DNA from: CAYLJO01 sp964383905
GTDB taxonomy: Bacteria > Acidobacteriota > Blastocatellia > Pyrinomonadales > Pyrinomonadaceae
DNA length: 64,000 bases
Assembly (NCBI GenBank): GCA_964383905.1
Contig: CAYLJO010000003.1
Span: 11,949 to 75,948 of the forward strand
Direction of reading: 5' to 3'
Positions 46,906 through 57,153 of the stretch are shown here, one piece after another. The notes under the pieces are model-generated. The model saw only the letters and a program-made list of their open reading frames with translations. It did not search any database and was not told the DNA's origin. How positions within the stretch are numbered: position 1 is the stretch's first letter; every line of letters begins with the position of its first letter. A program made the translations under genes and the position numbers.

Positions 46906-47607
46906 TTACTTCGCGGGTAAGGCGCGGATTCTGATTCGGCGGAACCACACCCCCTCGCCGTGGTGTTGCAGGGCGATGTAACCCTCTCTATTCTGAGCAA
47001 ACCGTGGAAAATCCTTGAACTTACTCCCGGCGATCAGGGCCCGCAGCATGTCACTCCCCAATTCATATTCGACGATCTTCTTCCCGTTGAGCCAATGCTC
47101 GACGTGATTGTCCCTGACAATCAAACGGGCCTTATTGTATTCCCCCACCGGCCGCAGAGTTTTATTAGCCGGAGCAATCAAGGCATAAAGAGCGCCGGCC
47201 GAGGTTTTGGGGTTCTTTCCGTCCGGGTGCTTGTCGTCGTCGAGCACCTGCATCTCCGGCCCTGTCTTCCAGGTCTGGTCTTCGTCCTCAGATACAAGAT
47301 AGATAACCCCGCTATTGCCGCCCGGAGCAACACGCCACTCGAGCTCTAATTCGAAGTTCTGATACTTATCTTTGGTGATAACATCAACCCGATCCGCCCG
47401 ATCACAACCGACGACGGTTTTGAGTGCTCCGTTCTCGACGGCCCAACACTTATCAGGGAAATAATCTCTCCTGTAACCGCGCCACGCGTCAGTTGATTTG
47501 CCGTCGAACAGCACTTTCCATTTCGGCTTAGCTGTGGGGGCGCTGCCGGCAGTAACCATTAAAAATAGGATCGCGCAGAATATTACAATCTTGAATTTTG
47601 TGGCCAT
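46906..47607 (-). CDS. DUF1080 / 3-keto-disaccharide hydrolase family protein
   Basis: A 233-residue exported protein (signal segment IVIFCAILFLMVTAGSA) with one concanavalin-like beta-sandwich: WKVLFDGKSTDAWRGY at the N-terminus, FELELEWRVAPGGNSGVIYL in two halves (FELELEWRV, GGNSGVIYLV) and terminal IALQHHGEGVWFRRIRIR. This is the Pfam 3-keto-disaccharide hydrolase domain (formerly DUF1080). Members cleave glycosides oxidised at C3. It supports a 3-keto-sugar role for the GMC dehydrogenases nearby. Its end converges with the TIM-barrel gene, leaving 189 bases with nothing recognisable. Confidence 0.87.
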   Translation of the reverse strand: MATKFKIVIFCAILFLMVTAGSAPTAKPKWKVLFDGKSTDAWRGYRRDYFPDKCWAVENGALKTVVGCDRADRVDVITKDKYQNFELELEWRVAPGGNSGVIYLVSEDEDQTWKTGPEMQVLDDDKHPDGKNPKTSAGALYALIAPANKTLRPVGEYNKARLIVRDNHVEHWLNGKKIVEYELGSDMLRALIAGSKFKDFPRFAQNREGYIALQHHGEGVWFRRIRIRALPAK

Positions 47608-47708
47608 ACTCTTTAACCCTGATGACGGCGCGTACCCACAAGAATAAGGTTTGAGGACGCAGAGAATCCTAGGTCTTTGAAATCAAAGGGGGCCCCACCC
47701 CTTGCTTC

Positions 47709-49085
47709 CTACTTCGCCCCGGCCGTCGCACTCATCTCGAGCGCGTCTTCGCTGACGAACGACCGGCGGCGTTCACGGAGTATGAGAAGGATATGAAGAA
47801 GCAGCATCACGACAGACGCCGCCATCACGGCCACCAGTCCTGTGCGAACATCACCCGCTTCGCCGCCGGCGGCGCTTGAGATATAGCCGACCGCCGGTGG
47901 AATTAGGAGGAGACCGGCGAACCCGATACCCATCACCAGGCTCATCGCCGTGCCGGCAATCCTCGGCATCATCACCGACGCCAGGCCAACCGACGTCGGA
48001 AAAATCGGCCCCATCCCAAAGCCGGCCGCAATTAACCCCAGCCGCACAGTCTCCGGGGTGCTCGCGGTAAAGGCCATGATGAGCGAGACGGCTGTCAGTA
48101 ATGAGCCGACTGTCAACAAGAGGAAGCTATTCACACGAAAAACGCCGAGCAACAGACTCGATACCAAGCGACCGGCCAGGAGGGCAAAGGCAAATAACGA
48201 AAGTGTCCTCAGCGCAAATGTGGCCACAGCGATGCCGGCGGGGTTCTGCTCAAAAAAGCGGCTCAGCGACTCCGGCGAGGTGCGCGCAACCTCCCGTAGC
48301 TGTGCGGTATTCAGTCCCTCGCTCGCCAGGATGCGTGCGTCACGTTCCATGAACGTCACAACCCATTTGCCGACCGACACCTCTGTGCCGACATACATAA
48401 AAAGCGCGATCGCCAGAAGCCAGAATGACCGGTTGCGAAAGAGGTCTTTCGCTTCGCCAACGGGAGACGACTCAGGGTGCATGGGGGTCGGGAACCGGGG
48501 GGCAAGCACCAGCGCCAGCAGGATGATAGCTGCTCCCGTCAGCGACCAGAAAATTAATCCTAATCCGCCACGCTGCTGAAGACCCTGCACGATCAGAGGG
48601 AGCGCCGCCAGCCCCAGCCCGAAGCAGATGTCGAGCAGGTTAAGCGCCGCGTTGCGCCACCTGGCTGCCACGTCGGCGACCAGCGCGTGGCCCGCGGCGA
48701 CGATCGCGTTTGCCCCCAGGCCCAGCACGAGTGAGCACCCAAAGATCAGAAAGAGTGCCGCCGACGCATGTACTCTCGTCACCGTCAACGCGAAACTGAT
48801 CATCGCTGCGATCACCAGCACTGCGCCGGATCCGAGCGCGAACTTCTTTCCGATGCGGTCGATGATGGGGCCGCTCACAAGGTATGCCAGCACCGCCCCG
48901 ATCGCATTAATCAGCAAAAAAGTACCGACCGCACTATCGCTGGGCAAATACTGATTACGCTCGAGGGTGGGAAGCACCGAGCCGGGAAGTGCCGCCAGCA
49001 ATCCATAAACAAAGATGCCGAAGAAGGCGATGATCATGAGCAGTAGGTCATGCCCGGTAAATGATCTGGTGTGTTGTGTGCTCAA
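47709..49085 (-). CDS. MFS transporter
   Basis: About 458 residues with roughly 12 transmembrane helices and the MFS motif A between helices 2 and 3 (GPIIDRIGKKFALGSG). The start is TTG 49085, five bases behind GAGGAGG; the longer frame from TTG 49124 would be translated through that ribosome-binding site. The gene is upstream of DUF1080 on the same strand, 101 bases away, and divergent from the first GMC dehydrogenase. A sugar or sugar-acid substrate is likely by context; the family does not settle it. The long central loop (about residues 225-290) is a little larger than usual. Confidence 0.88.
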   Translation of the reverse strand: MSTQHTRSFTGHDLLLMIIAFFGIFVYGLLAALPGSVLPTLERNQYLPSDSAVGTFLLINAIGAVLAYLVSGPIIDRIGKKFALGSGAVLVIAAMISFALTVTRVHASAALFLIFGCSLVLGLGANAIVAAGHALVADVAARWRNAALNLLDICFGLGLAALPLIVQGLQQRGGLGLIFWSLTGAAIILLALVLAPRFPTPMHPESSPVGEAKDLFRNRSFWLLAIALFMYVGTEVSVGKWVVTFMERDARILASEGLNTAQLREVARTSPESLSRFFEQNPAGIAVATFALRTLSLFAFALLAGRLVSSLLLGVFRVNSFLLLTVGSLLTAVSLIMAFTASTPETVRLGLIAAGFGMGPIFPTSVGLASVMMPRIAGTAMSLVMGIGFAGLLLIPPAVGYISSAAGGEAGDVRTGLVAVMAASVVMLLLHILLILRERRRSFVSEDALEMSATAGAK

Positions 49086-49375
49086 GCAGACCTCCTCACT
49101 TTTGCCGGCGGGATTCAGGCTCAAGATGTAAACAGGGCGCTCTTCCGGTGCCGGCGCTTCTCATCGGATATGTTTTAGAGCCTCGCGGTAAGCGCTACGG
49201 GTCCGGGTGGATAGATGTGCCCGGATCAGTATCGTATTGCTTTCGCTAAAGATTGAGGGAATGCAAACCGAAATGGCCGGGCAATTATTTTGCGCTCTGA
49301 CGAAAAAGTCAAGGTTAGCTTCCGGTGAACCCAACGGGTGTCCGGTAAAATGGGCCGTGAAAAACTTCTTCCATC

Positions 49376-49387
49376 ATTGACGTCAAT
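49376..49387. promoter_or_regulatory. 12-bp palindrome in divergent MFS/GMC gap
   Basis: ATTGACGTCAAT is a perfect 12-bp palindrome 76 bases before the TTG start of the first GMC gene, in the 377-base gap 49086-49462. Its position suits an operator shared by the divergent transporter and dehydrogenase. No clear -10/-35 pair was identified, and nothing else was seen in the gap. Confidence 0.35.
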
Positions 49388-49462
49388 ATGCTAGGGTGCA
49401 GAAATCTCAGCAAGGCTATACGCCGAATTTCGTATTTCCCTTAATATATTCAGGAGATTTCT

Positions 49463-51163
49463 TTGAGCCAGCGAAAAATCTATGACGCTTTGATTATCGG
49501 CTCGGGCGCTTCGGGCGGAATGGCCGCCAAGGAGTTGACCCAGCGCGGCTTTAACGTACTCGTTCTCGAAGCCGGGCCGCCGGTCAATCCGGCCCGCGAC
49601 TTCACACACCATGCCTGGCCTTACCAGGTCATGTATCGCGGCTTTGGCCCGCCCGGCTGGAAGCAGCAGGAGCAGTGGATGCAGGACACGGCTTCGTACT
49701 ACAGCCGCAAGTTCTACGTCAAAGACACTGAGCACCCTTATACGACCGATCCCGGCAAACCCTTTATGTGGGTGCGCGCGCGCATCGTCGGCGGTAAGAC
49801 CTTACATTGGGGCCGGCTCTCGTGGCGATTCTCCGACCTGGACTTGAAGGCGGCGAGCCACGACGGCTTCGACGTGGACTGGCCAATCGGCTACGCGGAC
49901 ATCGCACCTTACTATGATCGCGTCGAAGAGTTTATTGGCGTCAGCGGCAACCGCGATGGCCTCCCGCATGTGCCGGACGGTAATTTTATGCCGCCGATGC
50001 CCCTGACCTGTGGCGAGCAGCTGCTGCGCAGGGGGGCGGAAAAGACCGGGCGGAGGGCCATCACGATGCGCGTCGCGATGCTGACGGGGCCGCCCAAGCC
50101 CCACATGCGCGGGCGCTTTAAATGCCACTACTGCGGCCACTGCGCCGACGGTTGTGATGTCGGCGCGATGTTCAATTCGGTCGTCTCGACGCTGGCTTAT
50201 GCGGGCGCCACGGGCCGCATGACGCTCAGGCCAAACTCCGTCGTGCGTCATATCATCGTTGATACGGATACGGGCAAGGCCAAGGGCGTCGCTTTTGTTG
50301 ACCGCGTGACCCACGAGGAGATGGAAGCCTATGCGAAGGTGATCGTCCTCGCCGCCTCGACACTTGAATCCACGCGCATCCTCCTCAACTCAAAATCGCG
50401 CCAACATCCGAATGGGCTCGGGAACTCGTCGGGCGTGCTCGGCCGCTACCTGGTGGACCATTTCGGCGGCATCGGCGCGACCGGCTACTTCCACAATCTG
50501 GCGGGGCGCGACCCCATCGACGAGGACGGCAAAGCCACGGGCGTGTTCATCCCGCGCTTCCGCAACCTCGACAAAAAGAGCAGCCACCCGAAGTTCATTC
50601 GCGGTTACGGCTTTGAATGCGGCGCGGAAACTTCGATGTTTCCCGGCATGGCGAGAAGTATTCGGGGCTTCGGGCCTAAATTTAAGAAAGAGGTGCGACG
50701 CTACTACACGGCGCCCGTCGGCATGACGACGCGCGCGGCGATGCTTTCGCGCTTTGAGAACTATGCCGAGATCGATCCGGACGGTGTGGTCGATGCGTGG
50801 GGCATTCCGGTGCTCAAGATGCACATTCAGTATTCCGACAACGAGCGCGAGATGGCCAAGGACGCCGCCCAAACGAGCGAAGAGATTCTGCGCGCGGCGG
50901 GCGCCGAGGTGGTTTCGACCGGAGGGCAGCTCACCGTTCCGGGCCGCATCATCCATGAGCTCGGCACGGCCCGGATGGGCAACGACCCGAAGACTTCCGT
51001 CCTGAACAAGTTTAACCAGATGCATGATGTCAAGAACGTCTTCGTGACCGACGGCGCGGCTTTCGTCGGGTCGGCGAACCAGAACCCGACGCTCACGATC
51101 CTCGCGCTGACGATGCGCGCGTGCGACTACTTGGCCGAAGAATACAGACGGGGGAACCTGTAA
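49463..51163 (+). CDS. GMC-family FAD-dependent dehydrogenase with cysteine cluster
   Basis: A 566-residue GMC oxidoreductase. FAD is bound by the N-terminal GSGASGG motif (residues 13-19) and VLVLEAG. The C-terminal GMC domain has HELGTARMG, carrying the catalytic histidine, and NQNPTLT. A Cys motif, C221-x2-C224-x2-C227-x3-C231, recalls the iron-sulfur site of bacterial FAD glucose dehydrogenase and fructose dehydrogenase. The TTG start is supported by AGGAGA at correct spacing. There is no signal peptide; export with a Tat-signal subunit 3 is typical. Predicted to oxidise a sugar or glycoside, possibly at C3. Confidence 0.9.
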   Translation: MSQRKIYDALIIGSGASGGMAAKELTQRGFNVLVLEAGPPVNPARDFTHHAWPYQVMYRGFGPPGWKQQEQWMQDTASYYSRKFYVKDTEHPYTTDPGKPFMWVRARIVGGKTLHWGRLSWRFSDLDLKAASHDGFDVDWPIGYADIAPYYDRVEEFIGVSGNRDGLPHVPDGNFMPPMPLTCGEQLLRRGAEKTGRRAITMRVAMLTGPPKPHMRGRFKCHYCGHCADGCDVGAMFNSVVSTLAYAGATGRMTLRPNSVVRHIIVDTDTGKAKGVAFVDRVTHEEMEAYAKVIVLAASTLESTRILLNSKSRQHPNGLGNSSGVLGRYLVDHFGGIGATGYFHNLAGRDPIDEDGKATGVFIPRFRNLDKKSSHPKFIRGYGFECGAETSMFPGMARSIRGFGPKFKKEVRRYYTAPVGMTTRAAMLSRFENYAEIDPDGVVDAWGIPVLKMHIQYSDNEREMAKDAAQTSEEILRAAGAEVVSTGGQLTVPGRIIHELGTARMGNDPKTSVLNKFNQMHDVKNVFVTDGAAFVGSANQNPTLTILALTMRACDYLAEEYRRGNL

Positions 51164-51177
51164 GAGGATATGTCGAG

Positions 51178-51906
51178 ATGTTAATGCAGAGAAGGAAAAA
51201 AGCGGCCCGGACTGCCACCGTGCACAACGCTCCGCGCAAGCTGCACACCATCACAGGACTACTTCGCGGGCGGCTGTTCGCCGGCCAGTTTGAAGCGCCG
51301 GACGGGGCATACCAGTTCATTTACGCGCCGACGACGGCCTCTCTCTCCAGCAAGCTGGAGTTGGTGGGCCGCTTCAGCGTCCATTCAGTGCGTGGGGGGA
51401 CGCGCGCGCAAGACGGCGTGCGCGCCACGCTCATCTCCACCCAAGGCGGGGTCGGCGCTTCGCCCGTGCGACGCCAGTTAGCGAAGGGAACGGAACAGAC
51501 CTCCCAAATCGCCACGCCGGAGCAGAAATTGGAACAGGAGAAGGCGCCTGAGACGGCGCTCCAGCCGAGTGGGCCAGGCCCTGAGACGACTCTCCAGCCT
51601 GGCCTGCAGTCTTTTGAACCACCGAAACGCGACGCGCAGGGGCGCCCGGTCGTCGAATCGACCGGGCCGCTCGCGTTTGTCGGCGTCATGTACTTCCGCT
51701 TGCAGCCGCTCGACGGAAGCGCGTTGGGAGTCCCGCTCGACCTGACCGGCGTCCAGCTTAACGCGCGCTTGGCTCCTGCCGATGATCTCGCGCGAGACCT
51801 GCGACTCCTATTTTCAGACCTGGTTGCCGCCGCTTACGGTGATCATTCTGATGCCGTGGCGGCGTCTGGCTATCTCAAAGAGATTAACAGCATACTCAGA
51901 GGGTAG
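51178..51906 (+). CDS. Accessory protein paired with GMC dehydrogenase (uncharacterised)
   Basis: About 242 residues, no recognised family. It has two beta-rich halves separated by a low-complexity Glu/Pro/Gln linker (about residues 105-165), then a C-terminal helical tail ending YLKEINSILRG. The C-terminal half aligns by eye with the product of the 52918-53805 gene (VMYFRLQ versus VMFLKMQ; LAPADD versus VAPTDN; LKEINSIL versus LTELNRVL). Each of the two genes directly follows a GMC dehydrogenase gene. ATG 51178 has GAGG ten bases upstream. No clear signal peptide. A chaperone or assembly partner is one possibility. Confidence 0.6.
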   Translation: MLMQRRKKAARTATVHNAPRKLHTITGLLRGRLFAGQFEAPDGAYQFIYAPTTASLSSKLELVGRFSVHSVRGGTRAQDGVRATLISTQGGVGASPVRRQLAKGTEQTSQIATPEQKLEQEKAPETALQPSGPGPETTLQPGLQSFEPPKRDAQGRPVVESTGPLAFVGVMYFRLQPLDGSALGVPLDLTGVQLNARLAPADDLARDLRLLFSDLVAAAYGDHSDAVAASGYLKEINSILRG

Positions 51907-51939
51907 TTTCCAAAACGGTTCGCCCCGCCACAGATCGTA

Positions 51940-52554
51940 TCAACTCTGGTGCTCAGGGTGCGTGCAGCCCTTGAACTCTTTCTGGTACGTATTGCCTTTG
52001 TACTGGAGGTCTTTGTGGATACCGATCTCCGAAGTGTAGTAGCCGTCGATGGTCAAGTTTTTGATGGCGCGGAAGAAACGCTCCTCAAGCGTGGTCGGCT
52101 TAAACTCGTTGCGGGCGATCTCCGTCAAGAGCTTGATCTGATCGTTGGGTGAAGCGTCGTTAAAATTCTTTGAGAACCTGCGCTGGCTCATCTTATCCAC
52201 CGAGGCCAGACCGTCGCGCCACAGTGTTTTGGTCTCCAGGGGTGATTCGCTCACCATCAGATCAATAAAGGCGGGCACCTCCGCCTCCTTCGCGCCCGGC
52301 GAGTGCTCATCCGCCGGAATGATCAACTCTGCAATGGTGGCGATGGTCGCCACCTCCGCGGCGTTGAAGAAGCGCAAAGGCTGAGGCTGCCTCGGCTTCG
52401 AGGGAGTTTGTTCTCCCGCGTCATGATGGTCATGCCGGGGTTCTTGACCGAAGACGGGATTGTCATAAATGGACAGGGTGCCCGCCGCCCCTACCCCAAA
52501 CCCGATGATCTTGAGCGCCCTCCGGCGACTTAAATCCTGCTTTTCGTTCGGCAT
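51940..52554 (-). CDS. Gluconate 2-dehydrogenase subunit 3 family protein, Tat signal
   Basis: About 204 residues. The N-terminus has a twin-arginine motif (SRRRALKIIGFGVGAAG), then the subunit 3 core (FFNAAEVATIATIAELIIP, ADEHSPGAKEA, FIDLMV) and C-terminal GYYTSEIGIHKDLQYKGN. This small subunit escorts GMC-type gluconate or glucose dehydrogenases to the periplasm by Tat export. ATG 52554 lies nine bases after GTGAGG; the longer frame to 52608 is disfavoured. Only one such gene serves the two GMC genes here. A histidine/Pro-rich insert (about residues 38-52) follows the signal. Confidence 0.88.
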   Translation of the reverse strand: MPNEKQDLSRRRALKIIGFGVGAAGTLSIYDNPVFGQEPRHDHHDAGEQTPSKPRQPQPLRFFNAAEVATIATIAELIIPADEHSPGAKEAEVPAFIDLMVSESPLETKTLWRDGLASVDKMSQRRFSKNFNDASPNDQIKLLTEIARNEFKPTTLEERFFRAIKNLTIDGYYTSEIGIHKDLQYKGNTYQKEFKGCTHPEHQS

Positions 52555-52609
52555 TATTGTTAACCTCACCTGCTGTGATAGCTCTGTTAGTGTCAACCGC
52601 CGGCGCACT

Positions 52610-52870
52610 TTATTGCCGCTCGGCGTAGGGAAGCAACCGGCGAAACCACTGCCGGCGACTCGGGTCTGCCGGGGCGATCACCGCTTTTGAGAAGAGCTTC
52701 TCCGCGACGCGCACGAGGTCATCAAACCAGTCTGCGTCCAGCAAATAACTGCCGTCCGGCTCTGTGACGAGCTTGCGACCGGGGAACTGATATTCCCATT
52801 CGACCAGTACGGCGTTGTGCCAGAAGGTATTCTCCGCCCTGATCTCAACCCTGATCTGATGCCTCATCAT
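52610..52870 (-). CDS. Small hypothetical protein
   Basis: A frame of about 86 residues between the accessory gene and subunit 3, same strand, with gaps of about 50 bases on both sides. It is charged and Trp-rich (WHNAVLVEWEYQFPG, DADWFDDLVRVAE, RRQWFRRLLPY), with no signal peptide or known motif. Composition looks coding. The start is uncertain (ATG 52870 or 52867, GAGG directly adjacent). No function is proposed. Confidence 0.5.
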   Translation of the reverse strand: MMRHQIRVEIRAENTFWHNAVLVEWEYQFPGRKLVTEPDGSYLLDADWFDDLVRVAEKLFSKAVIAPADPSRRQWFRRLLPYAERQ

Positions 52871-52917
52871 CCTCGCTCTCGCCAAGCATCGGGCCGCACC
52901 CTTAGCTGCGTAGCTAA

Positions 52918-53805
52918 CTAACGACTACTGCTCAGCACACGGTTTAACTCGGTTAGCTCCCTTTCGATATTCTCACTCCTGGCATTTGAGTTAAGCGCCC
53001 GGACAACGCCGCAAATGCGTTGATTAATCTCGGCACCCAGCTTGTTGTCTGTCGGGGCAACTGAAACACCGACCTGCACGCCTTGGTTACCGGTACGTGC
53101 CGTGCCGGCCAGTGGCGCTGGCAACTGCATCTTCAGAAACATTACTTCGCAGCCGGTCACGCCGTTGATGGCCGTCGCGAGCGCACGTGTTTGCACCGGG
53201 GCCTCGGTTATTTGCTCGGTGAGAGCTGTGCCGGCCGGTTGCTTACCTCCGGGCGCCGTCGGAGGCTGCGTCGTGAGCGCCGTCGTTTGCGTCGCCTGCG
53301 ACAACTCCCCAATTTGCGCGGCGTTCTCCGGGTTGGTAGGCTCGCGCCCTTGCTGCTGCACAGGGTTTTGCCCGCCGGCTACAGATGCCGCCACAGACGT
53401 GCTCTGACCCGTGGCCTTTGCGCCGGCGCTCGTCTCAGGCGGTCGAAGTTTAGCTAACGTTCCGACGAGCGTGGCCGTCCCAGTGCTCGTCTCTCCCACA
53501 TTCGAGGTGGCGGGCTTGATGGTGCCCTGGAACTCAACCCGTCCCTCGCTAATACGCACACTGTTGATGAGATAGTCGAAGCTGGGCTGATCGGTGTCGC
53601 TTGTCCGCACCGCAATCTTATTGGCGAACAAACTGCCACGCATAGTGCGTATTGGCTCGACGCGGGCGGGCGCGGTACGGTCGGAGCTACGCGGCCGGCG
53701 GCCTTTGCCCCGCCCCTGCTTTCTTTGAGCCCCGGCAGCGACGGGCAGGCAGATGATCACCAGTACGGCAAGACTAAGCAGGAATTTCTTCATGCGCCTA
53801 TTCAT
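52918..53805 (-). CDS. Secreted accessory protein paired with GMC dehydrogenase (uncharacterised)
   Basis: A 295-residue exported protein (signal peptide KKFLLSLAVLVIICLPVAAGA). A basic Arg/Lys/Gly segment follows (about 27-45), then a beta-rich domain (GSLFANKIAVRTSD), a long Thr/Pro/Gln-rich linker (about 125-205) and a C-terminal domain (CEVMFLKMQLPAPLAG) with a helical end (ELTELNRVLSSSR). It is the paralogue of the 51178 product. It lies 29 bases after the second GMC gene in transcription order. No known domain. Two copies, each linked to a GMC gene, suggest a conserved partner. Confidence 0.65.
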   Translation of the reverse strand: MNRRMKKFLLSLAVLVIICLPVAAGAQRKQGRGKGRRPRSSDRTAPARVEPIRTMRGSLFANKIAVRTSDTDQPSFDYLINSVRISEGRVEFQGTIKPATSNVGETSTGTATLVGTLAKLRPPETSAGAKATGQSTSVAASVAGGQNPVQQQGREPTNPENAAQIGELSQATQTTALTTQPPTAPGGKQPAGTALTEQITEAPVQTRALATAINGVTGCEVMFLKMQLPAPLAGTARTGNQGVQVGVSVAPTDNKLGAEINQRICGVVRALNSNARSENIERELTELNRVLSSSR

Positions 53806-53834
53806 GCTATTGTTTACCCGGACTCCGGAAGCAT

Positions 53835-55541
<1,707 letters not shown>

Positions 55542-55793
55542 ACGCGCGTCCCATCTTGCTGTCGAAAAAAACAGACCTTCGGCCTCTATTGATCTCGCTC
55601 AGGCGGTAACTCTTTTCTGATAGCCGAAAGAATATCAGGTGAAGCAGACCCGGCCCTCATGTGAAGGGCGAGCTAAACGTCTCTATGGATGCCATCTTAC
55701 CATAAATCTTTACCTTTGCATGCATTCCAGGCTAAAAGCACGTGCCGCCAGTGATTCTGATGCTCGTCTAACGGCTGATTGATAGTGGAAGCT

Positions 55794-56462
55794 TTACCCT
55801 CCAGCGCTTGATAAACCGGATGGCCGGCGCGATCGATCATAGCCTGTGAGCCAATTGCGGATCGCTTTCTTGACCTCTTCCCAATCAACACTCCACATTA
55901 ACTTTGGCATGGGTTCTTGATCCGCATCATCGAAATATGCCAGACTAAAAAGTGCGTGGCCCGGATCGCTGATACTGTACTTTAGTTGCAAAAGTTCGAT
56001 CATTCTCTCGAGGGAAGCGTGTTTAAGCCCGATGGCATAGACGTCCAGGAAATCCTTCCTTGACCCGCGTTGCGCGATCGCCGCCAGTTTCATCGCTGCC
56101 AGGTCATCGAGCGACGCTAAATCACAGCCTAAATCAGGTATACGCAGCAATTCCCCGAGCAGCGGGTAGCCGTACTCGAAGAAGCTGGTGCGCACGCCGG
56201 AAACGGTCCCATGCAACGTCCCCGGCGCAAATTCTCCAATGATGAAAGAGATCCCGCTTTGTTGAATATCTGCGGCCAAACGGTCCGTGGCGTCGATCCT
56301 CTGCGCTGTAAACCAGTCAAAGTCATCCGAGCGGCGATGCCCGAGCTGCAAGGCGATGGCTGTGCCTCCGCCCAAATAAAAGCCCCGCGCCGAAGCTGCG
56401 GGGCCAAGGCCCTTAAGCGCTACTCGCTGAGCGGGCTTAAGAATCTTCGTGTATAAAGCCAT
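55794..56462 (-). CDS. AbiEii-type nucleotidyltransferase toxin
   Basis: A 222-residue protein of the AbiEii/AbiGii family. The nucleotidyltransferase signature is GGGTAIALQLGHRRSDDFD (residues 31-49, with S45 and the DxD-type D47/D49), and the downstream KLAAIAQRGSRKDFLDV motif carries the conserved lysine and aspartate. Such toxins modify tRNA and are blocked by a partner; they serve phage defence or plasmid maintenance. The presumed antitoxin ends 21 bases upstream. Its island position between sugar genes suggests separate acquisition. Confidence 0.85.
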   Translation of the reverse strand: MALYTKILKPAQRVALKGLGPAASARGFYLGGGTAIALQLGHRRSDDFDWFTAQRIDATDRLAADIQQSGISFIIGEFAPGTLHGTVSGVRTSFFEYGYPLLGELLRIPDLGCDLASLDDLAAMKLAAIAQRGSRKDFLDVYAIGLKHASLERMIELLQLKYSISDPGHALFSLAYFDDADQEPMPKLMWSVDWEEVKKAIRNWLTGYDRSRRPSGLSSAGG

Positions 56463-56482
56463 CCTCGTCAGACCGCACTACC

Positions 56483-56869
56483 TTATTGAGGCGATTTGCC
56501 GCGCCGTGCCCAAACGGTCTCGAATTGTGACTCGATCCATCGGGTCACTTCTTCTTCCGGGAGGTCCAGGATTAGTTGCCAGTAGCGCAGTCTCCGTGGT
56601 TCCATGCCAGCGCCGTTGTTGTCCAGAATCCATGCTTTCAATGACTCGTCACCGATGCGCTCGCGAAGCCAGTCGGACGCCTGCTGTCCGCCGTGGGTGA
56701 GGACCCGCTTGGTAATGAAGTGATTGTCGCGCTCCCACGATAGCGATTCGAAGTCATACTCCCAAAAAAGGGGCTGCAGCTCGTCCGGTAGATCACGTTT
56801 GGTCTTGGCTCGGCTCGATTCAGGTCTGATTGTCGTGCGGCTTTTATTCGGCGGATTAGCGGATTTCAT
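56483..56869 (-). CDS. Probable cognate antitoxin-like protein of the AbiEii pair
   Basis: A 128-residue protein with a basic N-terminal tail and a helical core ([19 protein letters not shown], and [13 protein letters not shown]). This sequence type (DUF6922-like) is regularly found just upstream of AbiEii-family genes. It is short for the classical winged-helix AbiEi antitoxin. The two genes are 20 bases apart and transcribed together. Repressor or neutralising activity is inferred from position only. Confidence 0.65.
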   Translation of the reverse strand: MKSANPPNKSRTTIRPESSRAKTKRDLPDELQPLFWEYDFESLSWERDNHFITKRVLTHGGQQASDWLRERIGDESLKAWILDNNGAGMEPRRLRYWQLILDLPEEEVTRWIESQFETVWARRGKSPQ

Positions 56870-57059
56870 CTCATATTTTCTTGGTTGAGTTGAGGGGCAT
56901 TATAGCATTGTTGGATGTAGAGTCGTATGAACATTCAAAAATTCAAGCTTTTAAAAAGGCAGTCGCACAAAGCGATGCCGGTGCTCTTCACTTGTTGCCA
57001 TTCAGCTTCGACCGGTTGAAACGCCCCTTCGACATTCTTAACTGGATTCAGGAGTTGTG

Positions 57060-57086
57060 TTGCAAAATCAGCTTCTTGAGTATAAT
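57060..57086 (+). promoter_or_regulatory. Probable promoter of the Gfo/Idh/MocA gene
   Basis: Consensus TATAAT at 57081-57086 with TTGCAA at 57060-57065, spacer 15 bases, 68 bases before the ATG at 57154. The rest of the 284-base gap from 56870 is AT-richer than its surroundings and holds nothing else recognisable. Confidence 0.45.
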
Positions 57087-57153
57087 CCGTCATTCGTACT
57101 TACCCGTACCCTTGATGAGGGCTGATGAAACTGCTTATAAAGGTGTCTTAAGC

